Shown in pieces: positions 42,612 through 55,418 of a stretch of DNA of 64,000 nt. Under the pieces are notes generated by a model, which searched no databases, was not told where the DNA came from, and saw only the letters and a list, made by a program, of their open reading frames with translations. Where the stretch lies: assembly GCA_029959085.1 (NCBI GenBank), contig JARWIR010000016.1:23693499-23757498 (forward strand), written 5' to 3'. A program made the position numbers and the translations under genes. Each line of letters starts with the position of its first letter. Position 1 is the stretch's first letter. The stretch comes from Nemophila menziesii. Its lineage: Eukaryota; Streptophyta; Magnoliopsida; Boraginales; Hydrophyllaceae.

Positions 42612-43904
42612 ATGACCTCACGAATCTGGAAAATGCCACCTAGAAAACAAAATCTGCGTAAGAATATGAAAACAGTAAGTTTAGATGAGTTTGTTAACAC
42701 TCCAAGTGGGAAAGTACCTACACCAAGTAATGGAGGCAGATCTGTGGGTGATAGATTCAGAAACTCAAATACCCAGGTCACCACAATCCTGCAAAACAAG
42801 GAGAGAGTGAATCAAAGTAATAAGGTTGGTAGTACTCACCAAACACCTGTTATAACACAACAAAGTAACAAATCTGGTGAGAAACAACCTGTAGCAGAAA
42901 GCCCAGATGATGTTGAAGAATTTCATGCACTTAAAAGTTCAGAAAAGAATTAAGGAACTGAAATGGACTCAAGTAAGGATAATACACCTTCCTGCTCAAA
43001 TCTGCAAATGTCATCACAGCAGGTGAGAACCATGTCTAGGGAAACAACAACTGAGTCTCCAGCAAAGCTATGGTCCAACTTATTTGATGGTAGCATACGA
43101 GAGGAGCTGATGTTGGATTATGTACCTCCAACTCTTAAAAATGGCAGAATCAAGGTTATTCCAGCACAACAAATTATTGATAATGGATGCTTAGCCTGGA
43201 AGAACTGCATAGTAGGTCAGTTTCTAGAAAGACTTCAACCCTTCTTTATGGTAAAAAATATGGTTGAAACTCAATGGAAAGGGTTTGGTAAAGTCAGAAT
43301 AGGCACATCAGAACAAGGCTTGTATGTGTTTAAAATGGAATCTGAGGAGGCTTGCTCAAAGGTCTTGGGGGAACTTTGGCATGTTAATAACAGGCCATTG
43401 ATTCTCAGAAAGTAGATTCCAGGCACTCATTTTGAACAGTTCAAAATGGACAAAATTCCAGTATGGGTGAAGTTCAAAAAGGTACTAGGTTAGTTATGGA
43501 ACAGAGATGGACTAAGTGTGGTGGCTAGTGCCCTTGGAAAGCCAATTCAAATGGATGAGATAACCACTACACACACCAGACTCAGTTTTGCCAGAGTATG
43601 TGTTGAGATGGATCTCAATAAGGAGATTATAGATGATTTTGACCTAGAAATGAATGGTCATACACATATAATTGAGGTAGAATATACATGGAGGCCAGTA
43701 GTCTGCAAAACATGTCACAAATTGGGGCATGAGACTGATAAATGTAGGAATAATAAACAGATTTGGAGGGTGAAACAAAGTACCAAAACTGGAAATCAAG
43801 TTACCACCAAACCTGCTGATGTCATGGAACCTACAAGAACACAAGGTAACCCTCAAGAACAACAATGGGTCTTGGTAGCTAGTACATCCAATAGCTTTCA
43901 ATAG
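42612..43904 (+). pseudogene. LINE ORF1 (nucleic-acid-binding protein), three in-frame stops
   Basis: A single frame is interrupted by stops at 42951-42953, 43413-43415 and 43491-43493 with no frameshift. The order is a Lys-rich start, Ser/Gln-rich region, then the plant LINE ORF1 core (WSNLFDGSIREELMLDYVPP, FGKVRIGTSEQGLYVFKMES, LSVVASALGKPIQMD). A CX2CX4HX4C zinc knuckle, CKTCHKLGHETDKC, follows. The last TAG lies where a Trp or Gln codon is plausible, as expected from C-to-T decay of methylated DNA. Confidence 0.85.
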
Positions 43905-44082
43905 GAAACAACCTAATCAAGGGCCTCCAACTCAACCTAATGAGGGAAACAGCCTAGCTAGCACATCCAATAGCTTTCAACCCCTGGAAGAAAGCAATAA
44001 TAAGTTATCAGATCTGTTATTGGATTTAGTTAAAGAACATGAGGAGGTGGTTCAAGAGAAACCTCCTGACCCCACTATTTAA

Positions 44083-47000
44083 ATGATAGTCACCTGGAAT
44101 GTTAGGGGAATTAATAAAAGCTTGAAACAAACTAGCTGTTTAAGGCATGTTCTTAATAATGATGTATGGATTTTTAGTTTTTTGGAAACAAAAGACAACA
44201 AAGCTAAAGCCAAAAGCATTTAGGAGTCTAAATTCAATAAATGGCAGAAAGCAAGCAATTATGATTATGACAAACATGGGAGGATTTGGACCTTCTGGGA
44301 CAAAAATATTGTTGATGTTACAATTTTGGATACTACAGACCAAGCAATATTATGCAAGGTTGTTCATCTTGGTACCAATTTTTTTTTTACTATCCCCCTG
44401 TATATGCTCTGAACTTTCCCAATCAGAGAGAATCTCTTTGGTGCACACTTAGGGGTTGGAAAGCACTTGTAAAGGATAATCCATGGGCTTTACAGGGTGA
44501 TTTCAATGAAGTTATGAAAATTGATGAGAGATTATACTGTACCTCATTATCAAAAGGGGCACAGGATAAGATAAAATGTGTGGAGGATTTACAACTTATT
44601 GATCTACCATACAATGGACCCCACTTTACTTGGACTAACAGATCATCTGAGGATGAAATAAGAGCTAGCCGTAAAGATAGAACACTTGTTAATGAGGAAT
44701 GGCTTGAAATATTTAAAGACACCTCATTAACTCTCAGAAATCCTGAGCTTTCAGACCATTGTAGCCAACATTTGGTTATCTATACAAGTCAGAAAAAGAA
44801 GAATATTCCCTTCAAATTCTTCAATATATGGATGGAGCATGAAGAATTTATTCCTCTAGTTGCCAAAGTGTGGAAAATGAAATTTATAGGGTCAGAAATG
44901 TATAAAATCACCAAGAAGCTCAAAATCCTGATAACAAAGTTGAAAGATTCCAATATTAAATATTTCAAGAACAACAATGATCAGCTTCTTAAAATTCAAG
45001 GTAAATTACAGAATGTTCAAAATGAGAGATTACAAGGTAATAAAAATAAAGAACTTCTGGAGGAATAGAATGTCCTTATTAATGAGCTTAATAAATCTCT
45101 AAATGTTGAAGAAGCTGTCATTAAACAAAAGTCATGAGACCTTTGGGTAGACTTGGGGGATCTCAATACAACATATTTCAATAAATTCATGAAAAGAAGA
45201 AGACAGAAAAATAATATATCAAGTATTATAGATAACCGAGGTACCTTGGTGGAAAGTGAGGAACAGATTGTTGAGGTGTTTGTTAACCACTATACTCAAG
45301 TCTTAGGGACAAAAGGAACTGAAAATTCAAACTATAATACTCAAATGATCAAGACCATTTGTCAGAACAAAGTAATTTCAGATGAAGGCAGTGCTAACCT
45401 CATTAAACCTGTTACCTTAGAGGAAATTAAGGAAGCTTTATGGTCAATAAATAGCTCAAAGAGCCCTGGCCCTGATGGATTCACCTCAGTTTTTTTTTAA
45501 AAAGACATGGGACATCATTGGAGAAGATATATGCAAGGATATAAAGAGTTCCTTTAGGGACATGTTAATTCTCAAGGAAATTAGTGCAGCTAACATCACT
45601 TCAATTCCAAAGATCCATAATCCTAGCTCAGTAAAGGACTACAGCCCCATAGCTTACTGTAATATGCTATATAAATGCATATCTAAAATTATAGCAAACA
45701 GGCTGAAAGGGACTTTGGATAAATTAATCTCCTATAATCAGTCAGCTTTTGTACCTGGCAGACAAATTGGAGAAAATATATTAATAGCCCAAGAATTAGT
45801 AAGAGGCTACTCAAGAGCCTCAATTTCAGCTAGATGTGCTATAAAATTAGATCTCATGAAGGCATATGACTCAGTAGAGTGGGAATTTGTGATTAAGACA
45901 CTTGAAGCTTTCAATTATCCTGACATATTTATAGCTTGGGTTAAAATGTGTCTCACACCAACTTCTTACTCTATCATGATTAATGGAAGCCCCATGAGTT
46001 TTTTTAAAGGAGAAAAGGGACTTAGACAGGGGGACCCTATCTCCACATATTTATTTTCTATATGTATGGAGGTACTTACACAAATACTTCATCAGCCTGG
46101 TAATAAAAAGGAATTCAAGTGGCACCCAAAGTGTGATAAGTTAAAGATCAACAATCTTATGTTTCCTGATGATTTGCTTGTGTTTTTTAAGCCTTCAAAA
46201 CAATCAGTTGTACTGCTCAGAAAGGGGCTACAAATATTCAAACTAATATCAGGATTACAAATAAGTGACAGTAAAAGCAATATATATATTTTGGGGGATG
46301 CTCTAATAACCTTAAAAAATAAGTTAATGAAGTCCTTGAGATACCAGAGGGATGCCTCCCAGTTAAATACCTGGGGGTACCCTTAATCACTGGCACACTC
46401 AGCTTCAATGATTGTCAACCTCTAATAGAGAAAATGATAAGCAGAATTAAACATTGGAGCTCCAACTACTTATCATATGCTGGCAGATTACAATTAGTAA
46501 AAGCTGTATTGGGTACAATTGCTAATTATTGGTGTAGTGTCTTCACTCTGCCAAAGAAGGTAATTAAAATACTCAAGAGTAAAATGACTGCCTTTCTTTG
46601 GAAGGGAAAAAGCAACTATGAGGGAGGTGCTAAGGTTTCTTGGGACAACATTTGTAAACCTTATAAAGAAGGGGGTTTGGAGGTAAAGGATATCCTTACT
46701 CAAAACCAGGTAGCTAGTCTCAAACTGTTATGGAACTGTTGTGTACCTAGGAACACACTATGGTCACAGTGGGTTCACATTGTCCTCCTCAAACATAAAT
46801 CTATTTGGCAAATTCAGATTCCTCAAGATTCATCTTGGGGGTGGAGGAAAATCTTAAAGGCTAGAGATCAGGCTAAAGGGCTATATGTAATGAAGGTTGG
46901 TAATGGGAAGGATACAACCTTATGGTGGGATTACTGGCTGCCTAATAGAAAGTGTATAAATAAGGTTCAAGAAAGCAATATGGCTTTTGGGTACTTCAAT

Positions 47001-47696
47001 GATTGTAAAGTGGCGAAATTCATTCACAGAGGTAGCTAGAAATGGCCTCCAATGCTGAGCTTCCTCAATAAATACACTAAGGAATTATTACCCTCTGATA
47101 ACAAGGATGAGATTATCTGTACAACAACAAAAAAAGGTAATTTCACCACTAAAGAGGTATATGAGCATTTGCGGATTAAGAACCCAGAAATTAACTGGGA
47201 TAAAGTAATCTGGAAAGCAAAAAGCGTACCCAAGTTAAAATTTATACTATGGTTGGCTAATCAAAATCGATTATCAACAAAGCAGAGATTACTTACATGG
47301 GGAATTATCACAAATCCTCTATGTGAATTCTGCAATTTAATAAGTGAAGATAGAGATCATTTGTACTGGGACTGTTCGTTTACAAAGAGGATTTGGAATC
47401 GATGTAAACAGAAAGCTAAAATTACATTTACCTCAAAATCGTGGCAGGATTTGATGAATTGGTATATTAATAACACAGCTACCAGCAGCTTGAAGAATGA
47501 AATATTGAAAATCATGCTTGTAGCAGATATATATCAAATTTGGATTGAGCGTAACAATCGGATATACCAGAAGGTTATCAAGGATGAAGATACGATCTTT
47601 AAGCTCATTACAGATTCAATTGCTAATAATCTGAGAAGGATCAAGAAGTTTGATGCTGATTCGATAAAGCCAGCTACTTTATCGTGGAGAGATTAG
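44083..47696 (+). pseudogene. LINE ORF2: endonuclease, reverse transcriptase, zinc-binding end
   Basis: Starts MIVTWNVRGINKSLKQTSC, the apurinic-type endonuclease start. GDFNEVMKIDERL and LSDHCSQHLV mark its catalytic core in the frame 44352-45068. The RT reads through GDLNTTYFNKFMKRRR, SSKSPGPDGFTS, FVPGRQIGENILIA and GLRQGDPIS. The catalytic box is FPDD (46162-46173) where FADD or YADD is expected. The zinc-binding end has CEFCNLISEDRDHLYWDC (about 47320-47375) and the frame ends at 47696. Breaks: an internal TAG near 44222, frameshifts near 44389, 45490 and 46375, and stops near 45066 and 47037. Confidence 0.88.
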
Positions 47697-47917
47697 GGTT
47701 CGAGGTTAATTTTATATTTACGCCCTAATTGATGTAATTGATGTAATCAGACTAGAGTATAAGGTTATGAAATAATGTAAAAGGCCAAGTCGGATTGTGA
47801 CTTGGGCCATAAGTGACAGGTACGAATGGGCCATTAGTAAAGCCTATATGTAATGTTTTGACAAGTTTGATCTATAAAATGCTTGCTTGCTGACCAAAAA
47901 AAAATCATTTCATCTCT

Positions 47918-48180
47918 ATTTTCACTTTATTTATATATTAAATTCTAAATTACTAGAAATAGAGTTTTATTTAGAGTTTAAAGCAAATCAATCATTAGTA
48001 AAAAAGTGTCTACTAATGTTTACTCAGTTTAAATTAGAGTTTGAATGCACTATTAAATCTTTCCTTTGGGAAGAAAGTGTCTACTTTGACTATTAATCCC
48101 TCAATAGTTTGGTTTAAAACCCTTGGTTTTAACTTCCTAATACAATTGTGAGAGAATCTTATGTAATTTTAATAAAACTG
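47918..48180. other. Short AT-rich spacer between two LINEs
   Basis: Continues the sequence interrupted at 42389. No ORF of interest. Confidence 0.3.
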
Positions 48181-51100
48181 AGATGCCGCCATTGATTTCC
48201 TATAAAGGTGGCTCCGCTTGTATGAACTTTAGTAAAGAGATTGAGGATACTGATGAAGATTTCTTTTCTGAATTCGTTTATACAGTATCTAATCAAGTTT
48301 ATAAAGCAGAACGCTTGATGAATTGTAGATAAGTTTGTGAGATTTCCCAACAACAATCTCTTCTTCAACAATGATACAAATTATCTGGAATAGTCAAGGG
48401 ATTGGCAACCCTTTTATAGACCTTTAAGGAGTTGTGAGCTACACATAATCCATAGGTACTTTTTTTTAACTGAAACTAAGAATTATTTTAAAGTTGTTAA
48501 TAATTTAGCTGATGTGTTGAGAATGAAACTAGTACATACTGTTGACCATATTGGATAGGGGAAGATTAGCTTTGTTTATAAAGACAATATTAAGATGGAG
48601 ATACTAAATTCTTATGCAAATTTTATTGATACTGTGATAAATTATGATATTAAAACAAAATATACTTATGTATATGGTTCTCATGCAGAAGCTAATAATA
48701 AGGTAGTGCTTAAAAAATTGCTAATTGATATGACAAAGATTATCCTTGTTTAGTGATTGGGGATTTCAATGAAATAAGAAACACTACTGAAAAGTTGGGA
48801 GGTAAAAGTAATAATAAAAGCAGTGTGGAATGCTTTGATAAACTTATTAATAATCTTGGATTGGAAGAAATCCCAAGACATGGTTGTGAATTTACCTGGT
48901 CTAACAGAAGATCGGGTGAAGAATTAATAAAATCAGTTTTGGATAGAGGGTTAGGTAATCTAAAATGGAGTACAATGTTCTCAAATGTTTGGTTGGATGT
49001 GCTACCTTCGATTTATTCAGATCATTGTCCTATTATACTCCATCAGGATCAGATTTGTAATAATAAGAAAAAAAGATTTTATTTTTCAATCTTTTTGGGC
49101 ATCCGAATCTGAATGTCCTAACATTATTAAAATTATTTAGGAGGAACATAAGAACTTAAGGGGTATCCCTATTAGTCAAACTTAATATTACAAAGAAAAA
49201 ATTATTAAGATGGAATAAGGAGAAATTCAATAATAATAGAAAATGCATAGAAAACTATATGGAAATGCTTAAAGTCTTAACAAATGGTGTTACTAATTTA
49301 GGAAACTGAGATGAATATAATGCTTTGACAAAACTTATTGAAAAAGCCTAGGAAAGAGAGGAATAGTAGTGGAAGGACAAGTCTAGAGTTTTGTGGTTAA
49401 AAAAGGGTGATAAGAATACAACATACTTTCATGCTTGTATTAAAAGTAGAAGAAAAAGAAATAATATTATAAAAATCAAGAATATTAATAATGAATTGAT
49501 AGAAAAAGAAAGTGATATTATTAATGTTTTCAAAAAATATTTTAATGAGGTTTACAACTCAATGGGACCATGTATTATCTCTTGTGCAACCGGTTGTAAC
49601 TAATGAAGCTAATCAAACTCTTATAGCCCCTATCACTTGTGGTGAAGCTAAAAAAGCAGTTTGGGAGTTGGGTTTAACAACGGCTCCAGGGCTTATACTC
49701 GAATGTTTTACAAAATTTACAGGGAAACTATTAAGTTAGATATTATGCGCATAATAAATGATTTTTGGTTTACTAATGGTAGTTTGGACCCTTTGAATCA
49801 AACTTTCATAACTCTCATTCCAAAAATTGAAAAACCTTTTGAGGTATCCAATTATAGGCCTATAAGTTGTACTAATTTCTTATACAAATTATCTCTATAA
49901 TTTTGTTAAACATGTTAAAACCTTTGATGCCATTATTAGTAGATGATAATCGAACGAGTTTCATACCTGGTAGAAATATTCAAGAGAATATTTTAATATC
50001 ACATGAACTTATCAGTTTTATTAAAAGAAGAAAAGATACTAAAACATATTTCCTAGCCATTAAAGATGATGCAGAAAAGGCTTATGAGTAATTAGAATTA
50101 GATTTTTTAGAATAACTTTTAAGTAAAATGGGTTTTCACCATAAATGGGTCGATAGAATTATGAATTGTGTTACTACAGTTACATATTCTCTACTTATAA
50201 ATGGGAAAGATCATGAAATTCAGAAACCATCAAGAGGAATAAGACAAGGGGGCCTTTTATCTCCTTTCTTGTTTTGTCTTATGTCTCAAACACTTGACAT
50301 TCTGGTTCAGAATAAAGTTAATAACAATTTACATGAAGGCTTTACAATTGGTAAAATTTGTCCAACCATCACTCATTTGCTCTTTGCAGATGATGTACTC
50401 TTCTTTCTCAAATCCACTTATCAAGATATTGAAACTTTTAATAATATAATGCAACAATCTAGTAGCAACCGGGTTGTGTGTTAATAAGGATAAATGTGGT
50501 TTTATTTATAGTCCCAACACACCAAGTCATACTAAATATATAATGACCTCTATACTACATATGAAACAGGTTGAATCTTTGGGATCTTTTTTTGGACTTC
50601 CAACGGATTAAAGTAGAAATAAATGTAAAGATCTTGAATGGTTAGTTATAAGAATCTTGAATAAAATAGAGAATTTGAAAACAATTTTTCTATCAGAAAG
50701 TAGGAGAAATATTCTCATTAAATCTGTATTACAAAGTCTTCCCAACTACATAATATCTTCTTTTCTAAATCCAAAAAATTTATCTAATACGATTAATAGT
50801 ATCATATCTCGGTTTTGGTGGAGTAATAAAAAAAAAAAAAAATACATTTTGAAAGTTGAGATTCTCTATGCTCATACAAGTTGTTTGGTGGGTTAGGTTT
50901 TAGAGATATAAACATGATGAACTTGGCTAATTGGGTAAACTTGTTTGGTATGTGCTTAATAATCATGAATCATTACTTAGCAAGTTATTAAAAAGAAAAT
51001 ATTATCCTACTAATGATTTTTTAGAAGCTAAAATTGGTCATTCACCTTCTTTTGGTTGGAAAAGTATTCTAAAGGGTAGAAATGTTTATTGAAAAAGATA

Positions 51101-52713
51101 TAAAATGAAAAATTGGAAATGGTTTACAAATAAATGTTCAAAATGATAAATGGAACAATAATATAAATGATGTTATTAAACCTAAAGATAATACTATAAC
51201 GTTAGTAAAAGAATTCTTTCAATCAAATAATAAGAATTGGAATATGAATTATGTGAATTCAAAATACAGTTAATATATAGCTAAGAATTTTTCCTTGTAT
51301 TCCTATCCCTACTTATAAATGTAATGATTTATGTTTATGGAATTTTACTAAAGATGACAATTATTCTGTTAATTTTGCTTATCTTTTACTTAAAAGGAAT
51401 AAAGATGAGTAAAACAAAGTTGTTTCTGACCTTCTCCCCTCTTCTTGACATCTCAATGATCATGATATATGAAAAATATTATGGAATATGAATTACTCTC
51501 CTAAGATTAAAAATTTCATGAGAAAATGTATTAAAAATTAAATACACACAGAGGTGAATCTTTATAGTAGAAAATATACTAACTCTAAAATTTGTAAAAT
51601 ATGTAATTGTAATGATGAAACAACTGAGCACCTTATGTTTGCTTTCCTTTGGGGTAGGGTTGTGTGGTTCTCTTCCTCTCTAACTCTTAGAACCTTGAGT
51701 AATAGCACCTCAAGGATTGATGACTGGTTTGCACAAACTGTTGCCTCTTTTAATACTACTTATGATCAAGATATATAATTTGCTGCTCTATTGAGTAATA
51801 TTTGTCGTCAAATTTGGAAAGATAAAAACAACTTTGGATTCAATGGAGTTAAACTTGAACTTATGTTCATGTGTAATCTAGTCTACTCCATGGAAGGAAT
51901 ATAAAGATGTGAATCAAAATACTAATGAAGGTAAAATTATAAAAGAGCTCCCTGAACATGGGTCACCTAGTTCTGATTTACCTGGGAATATACATGGGGA
52001 GGCGTGTATATCCCCGTGGGATTAGTCGGGTGCGCGCAAGCAATCCCGGAACCCATGTACCAAAAAATATATGATAAAAGAGCTGAAGGATTAAAACCCG
52101 GATCCCTCGGCTTTAATTGAAAGAAACGATAAAAACCTTAGTGTTAATAATACTTGTAAAATTAGTATATGGAGTCCACCCCTACTAATATTATTAAAAA
52201 AAATATTGATGCTAGCTTTACTTTATCTGGTTGTGCTATATCTTATAGAATTAGAGATTCTTTTGGCAATTTGATTGAGGTTGATGCAAAGGATATAAAG
52301 GCAAGAAGTTATGTTGAAGCAGAAGCTCAAGGTGTTCAGTGGGGTTGCGAGATAGCGAAAGGTTCCCCTACCAATTCAACTATTATCGAAAGTGACTGTG
52401 AAGTGATAGTTAAACCCTTAGCTACTAGAACCCCTTGTAATACTCTTGAGTGTTGTAATATTTTTAAATCGATTTACGGTATTGCGGAGACTTGTAATTC
52501 GCTTTTTTCCTTTGTTAGTCGCAAATGTAATAGCGTAGCTGATTAGGTCGTCAAACAAAAGTTTGTTGGCAAATTGTTTGGTGACTGGAGGTTTTCTTCT
52601 CCTTCCCAGTTAGCTCAACTTATTTTACTTGATAAGAAATTATGCAGTATCGGGTAATTTTTGTTATATTTAACACTATTATGCTATATAATATATTTAA
52701 CCAGTTGAAAAAA
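48181..52713 (+). mobile_element. Decayed L1-like LINE with nested SINE
   Basis: A possible ORF1 end is at 48183-48332. ORF2 begins about 48371 with MIQIIWNSQGIGN. The endonuclease shows GDFNEIRNTTEKLGGK (48761 on) and the RT shows FIPGRNIQENILIS, GIRQGGLLSPF and an intact FADD (about 50386-50397). Zinc-region remains (CKICNCNDETTEHLMF) are at about 51590. RNase H at 52169-52546 has DASFTLSGCAISYRIRDS, EAEAQGVQWGCE and ESDCEVIVKPL. It is broken by very many stops and frameshifts, so it is older than the 42390 copy. The end is an A run near 52706-52713. Left border uncertain. Confidence 0.82.
51950..52073 (+). mobile_element. SINE, 124 bp, with 11-bp target duplication
   Basis: ATAAAAGAGCT flanks it (51939-51949 and 52074-52084). 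Inside, GGGTCACCTAGTTCTGATTT resembles a decayed pol III B box. GTGGGATTAGTCGGGTGCGC with GCAAGCAATCCCGG is typical of the 3' part of Au-like plant SINEs. It is shorter than full-length members, so probably 5' truncated, and ends in a short A-rich tail. Confidence 0.8.
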
Positions 52714-53994
52714 AATATCTCTAATAATTTATTAGGATTTTTATAAAAAAAATACAGATAAAAATATTTAATTATTTAAACAAACTTTAATAATTTATTT
52801 TATCAAAAGTCCATCACTAAACTAAATAATTATAAATTAAATAAGTAAAACAACATATCTATTTTTCAATATTAAACAATAATAGACGACGCCACCTTCA
52901 ACCAACACTACCCTTGACAATTGCTGCATCACTACTGGCCAAGATTTATTATTTCTATTCATTTAAATTCGAAATTTTGACCCAAGAGGTCTTGAACACA
53001 CACCCCCTTACACCTAACCCATCCCCTTCTTCTTTTTCTTCTTATTAGGGACCTCAATAAGATTTTAAGCCTATAGGAAAAAATCTCATTTACAAATATA
53101 CCCTATTTTGTTTTTCATTTACTATATATATTATATTTTATTTTTCAGAAATCATTTTTATTAAACCCCTACACTCCTCTCCTCTCCTCTCTCTCTCTCT
53201 CGTTTCACCGACCAACCTCTCTCATAGCGTCTTTTAGAATCGCAGTTTCATTCGTCGAGCACCACCACCACGGCCATGGCTATCGGTTCCAGCACTCCGG
53301 CAAACAAGAGCCTCGCGTTTCTAAGCTTCTCACCGCCGCCTACTCACTGCCGCCGTGAGTCTCCTTCGAGATCCATATCGTGACATCAGTTCGTTGCCGG
53401 AGCTCGCATCGGGTAAGGTCGCTCATCCTTCGCCGGAGGTTTGAGATCTGTTGGAGCTTCCATGGTGGCTGTCTTTTCCGGCGAGATCCCGTTCGTTGTT
53501 GTTCCCGTTCGAGATCCAAGCTGATGTTCCCGTTCGTGTATAGAGGAGAAGACTTCTGAAGCCCGCGCCATTGTTGCAGCAAGGTAAGGAATGACCTCCG
53601 CGCCATTGTTGAGCTCTAAATCTCCAGCCCACGCGCTCAGTGCTGCTACTCCTTCCGGCGCCGCAGATCTGTTCTTCTTCGCGGAGGTGCAGCCATGGAC
53701 GTTGATCTTAAATCTCCAAGCTACAGCAGCCATGGAAAGCTTTACCTCCATCATCGATGCTTCAAGCACTGTGAAGATCACCATCCGCCGTCAGCAACCT
53801 CCGTTAGCTTCTCCTCCGGCGAATTTCAGTTGCAGGTTTGGAGCAATAGTGAGCTTCGATGTGAAGACGTTCAAACTTTTTTTTAGATCTAGTCAAACCA
53901 GATATTAAGTTTAGTTTTTTTAAATTTTTTTGTTCAATTGTTGTATATAATTAGGTTTTTGTTATTTTGTAATAATAAATGTGTGTAAAAGTGT
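52714..53994. other. Non-coding: AT-rich, then (CT)n, then C-rich stretch
   Basis: 53172-53201 is CT-rich microsatellite. 53220-53870 is relatively GC-rich with CCG/GCC words, open by chance in several frames on both strands. I see no consistent gene model. A decayed DNA transposon or captured exon is possible. Confidence 0.3.
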
Positions 53995-54168
53995 TACTCA
54001 TTTTTTAATAATAATACTCAACCTTTATTATCGATACTAATCATTTTTTAGCGATACTCATAACTTTTTAGCGATACTCATCAATTTTTAGTAATACTCA
54101 TCATTTTTTGAATCATCATTTTTTAACAATACTCATAATTTTTTTACTAATACTCATCATTTTTTTCG
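53995..54168. repeat. Degenerate tandem repeat of TACTCATCATTTTTTA-like units
   Basis: At least seven units of about 18-22 bp containing ATACTCATNATTTTTT, most clearly between 54030 and 54168. Confidence 0.7.
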
Positions 54169-54364
54169 GTGGCCGGAGATCGGAGGTAGGTGGGCAGTGG
54201 AGAGAGAAGATGAACAGTGACATTACTCTTTTTGTCTTTTAGTGTTTGTAAGGGTATTTTAATATTTGGTCATCTTTGAAGTCCCTTTAGAGAAGTAAGA
54301 TTCCTACTAGTTTCTTTGTGGCAGGAAAATAGTCTCCTAGACCCTATAGGTTAATCATCCTTTA

Positions 54365-55160
54365 ATTTCGACAACCACCGCTAAACAATGTTGTATCCGC
54401 CGCCACCACCATCATCGTCACCTTTGATCTTTTTCTTATTTTTTTTACCACCACTACCATATACTGTTGTAGCCACTACCATCACCACCACCAATTCCAA
54501 CTTATTTTCTTTTTAAATTCCCACAGTCACCCCCACCATAACCAGTCAGATTTTTTTTTATAAATTTCTATCACCACCACATCTGACCACTGCTGCCGCA
54601 ACCAGCAACTCCGAAAATTATTTTTCCTGCAAACTATTTTCGCAGACATAAAATTCATTGTTCGCAATAAGAAATTCATTATTATTAATAGTGAAACTAT
54701 TCCGCAAACATGAACTTCATTGTTTGAACAAGGATTTCATTGTTAAAACCAGCAAAATTTACTGTTTGAATAATGAATTCCTTATTTAGATCAATAAATT
54801 TTATATTTGAAACATGAACTTTCATATTATACGAGCAGTTGGCTGGATATCTGATCGGAAAAATAACTTGACATGTTGGTTGCGGTAGCAAGAGTGGCCA
54901 GAGGTGGTGTCAGCTAAAAAAACTGCCAAAAGGTGGTGGTGGCTGCAACGGTGGTCGGTGGCGGTGCCCGAAACTTTTTACAAATGAAAAATTAGTCGAA
55001 AGTGATGGTGGTTGCAACTGTGGTTGATGGAGGTTCAAATTTTTTTAAAAGATAAAATTGGTTGATTGTAATGTGGTTGTTGTGATGGTGGTTGCTTTTT
55101 ACTTTTAGAAAAATAGAATTTACAAGGAGGTGATGGTTGGGGTTGTAATTGGGTCAGTTA
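54365..55160. repeat. Foldback-like segment: C-rich left half, G-rich right half
   Basis: 54365-54615 is full of CCACCACCA and ACCATCACC words; 54890-55160 mirrors it with GGTGGTGGT and GATGGTGGTTG words. The two halves are roughly complementary and could pair around an AT-rich centre near 54750. No ORF. It could be a foldback transposon or two inverted copies of one repeat. Confidence 0.5.
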
Positions 55161-55398
55161 AATTAAAATGATTTTTTTTATACAAATGAATAGTTAATAG
55201 AGGAATCAAATGAGTTCAATAAGATATGTTTATCAAAAGTTACTTTTAACAAATAATTTTATTTGTGTTAGTTATGAATAATTAAGTTTTTAATGGATTA
55301 CATTTGAAATTGATAATTATCGGATCCAAGCTGGTCGTTTACGTCAATGCATATTGTTTTTTCAAGAGAGTTTTGGTGTTCTAACTTACTTAACCGAT
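55161..55398. other. AT-rich spacer
   Basis: Nothing recognised. Its right end is the left target duplication of the next LINE fragment. Confidence 0.3.
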
Positions 55399-55418
55399 AA
55401 AATTCTTATTTAGTTTTG

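Larger units (their letters stand above)
42390..47902 (+). mobile_element. Nearly full-length L1-like LINE, inactivated, 15-bp target duplication
   Basis: AATCATTTCATCTCT occurs at 42375-42389 and again at 47903-47917, directly after the poly(A). The 5.5 kb between hold a 5' leader, ORF1, ORF2 (endonuclease, RT, zinc-binding end), a 200-bp 3' UTR and the A run 47896-47904. No RNase H is seen at the 3' end, unlike the other LINEs here. Its stops are mostly TAA/TAG within an otherwise unshifted frame in ORF1, with frameshifts at T runs in ORF2. Confidence 0.92.

Noticed and set aside
53340..53908. Overlapping ORFs on both strands in the C-rich region
   Set aside because: GC-rich DNA is open in many frames; no recognised motif, no consistent start or splice sites.
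52977..54360. Terminal-inverted-repeat element between 53047 and 54340
   Set aside because: Ends share only scattered words (CCTATAGG, ACCCT); no collinear inverted repeat or duplication could be found by eye.
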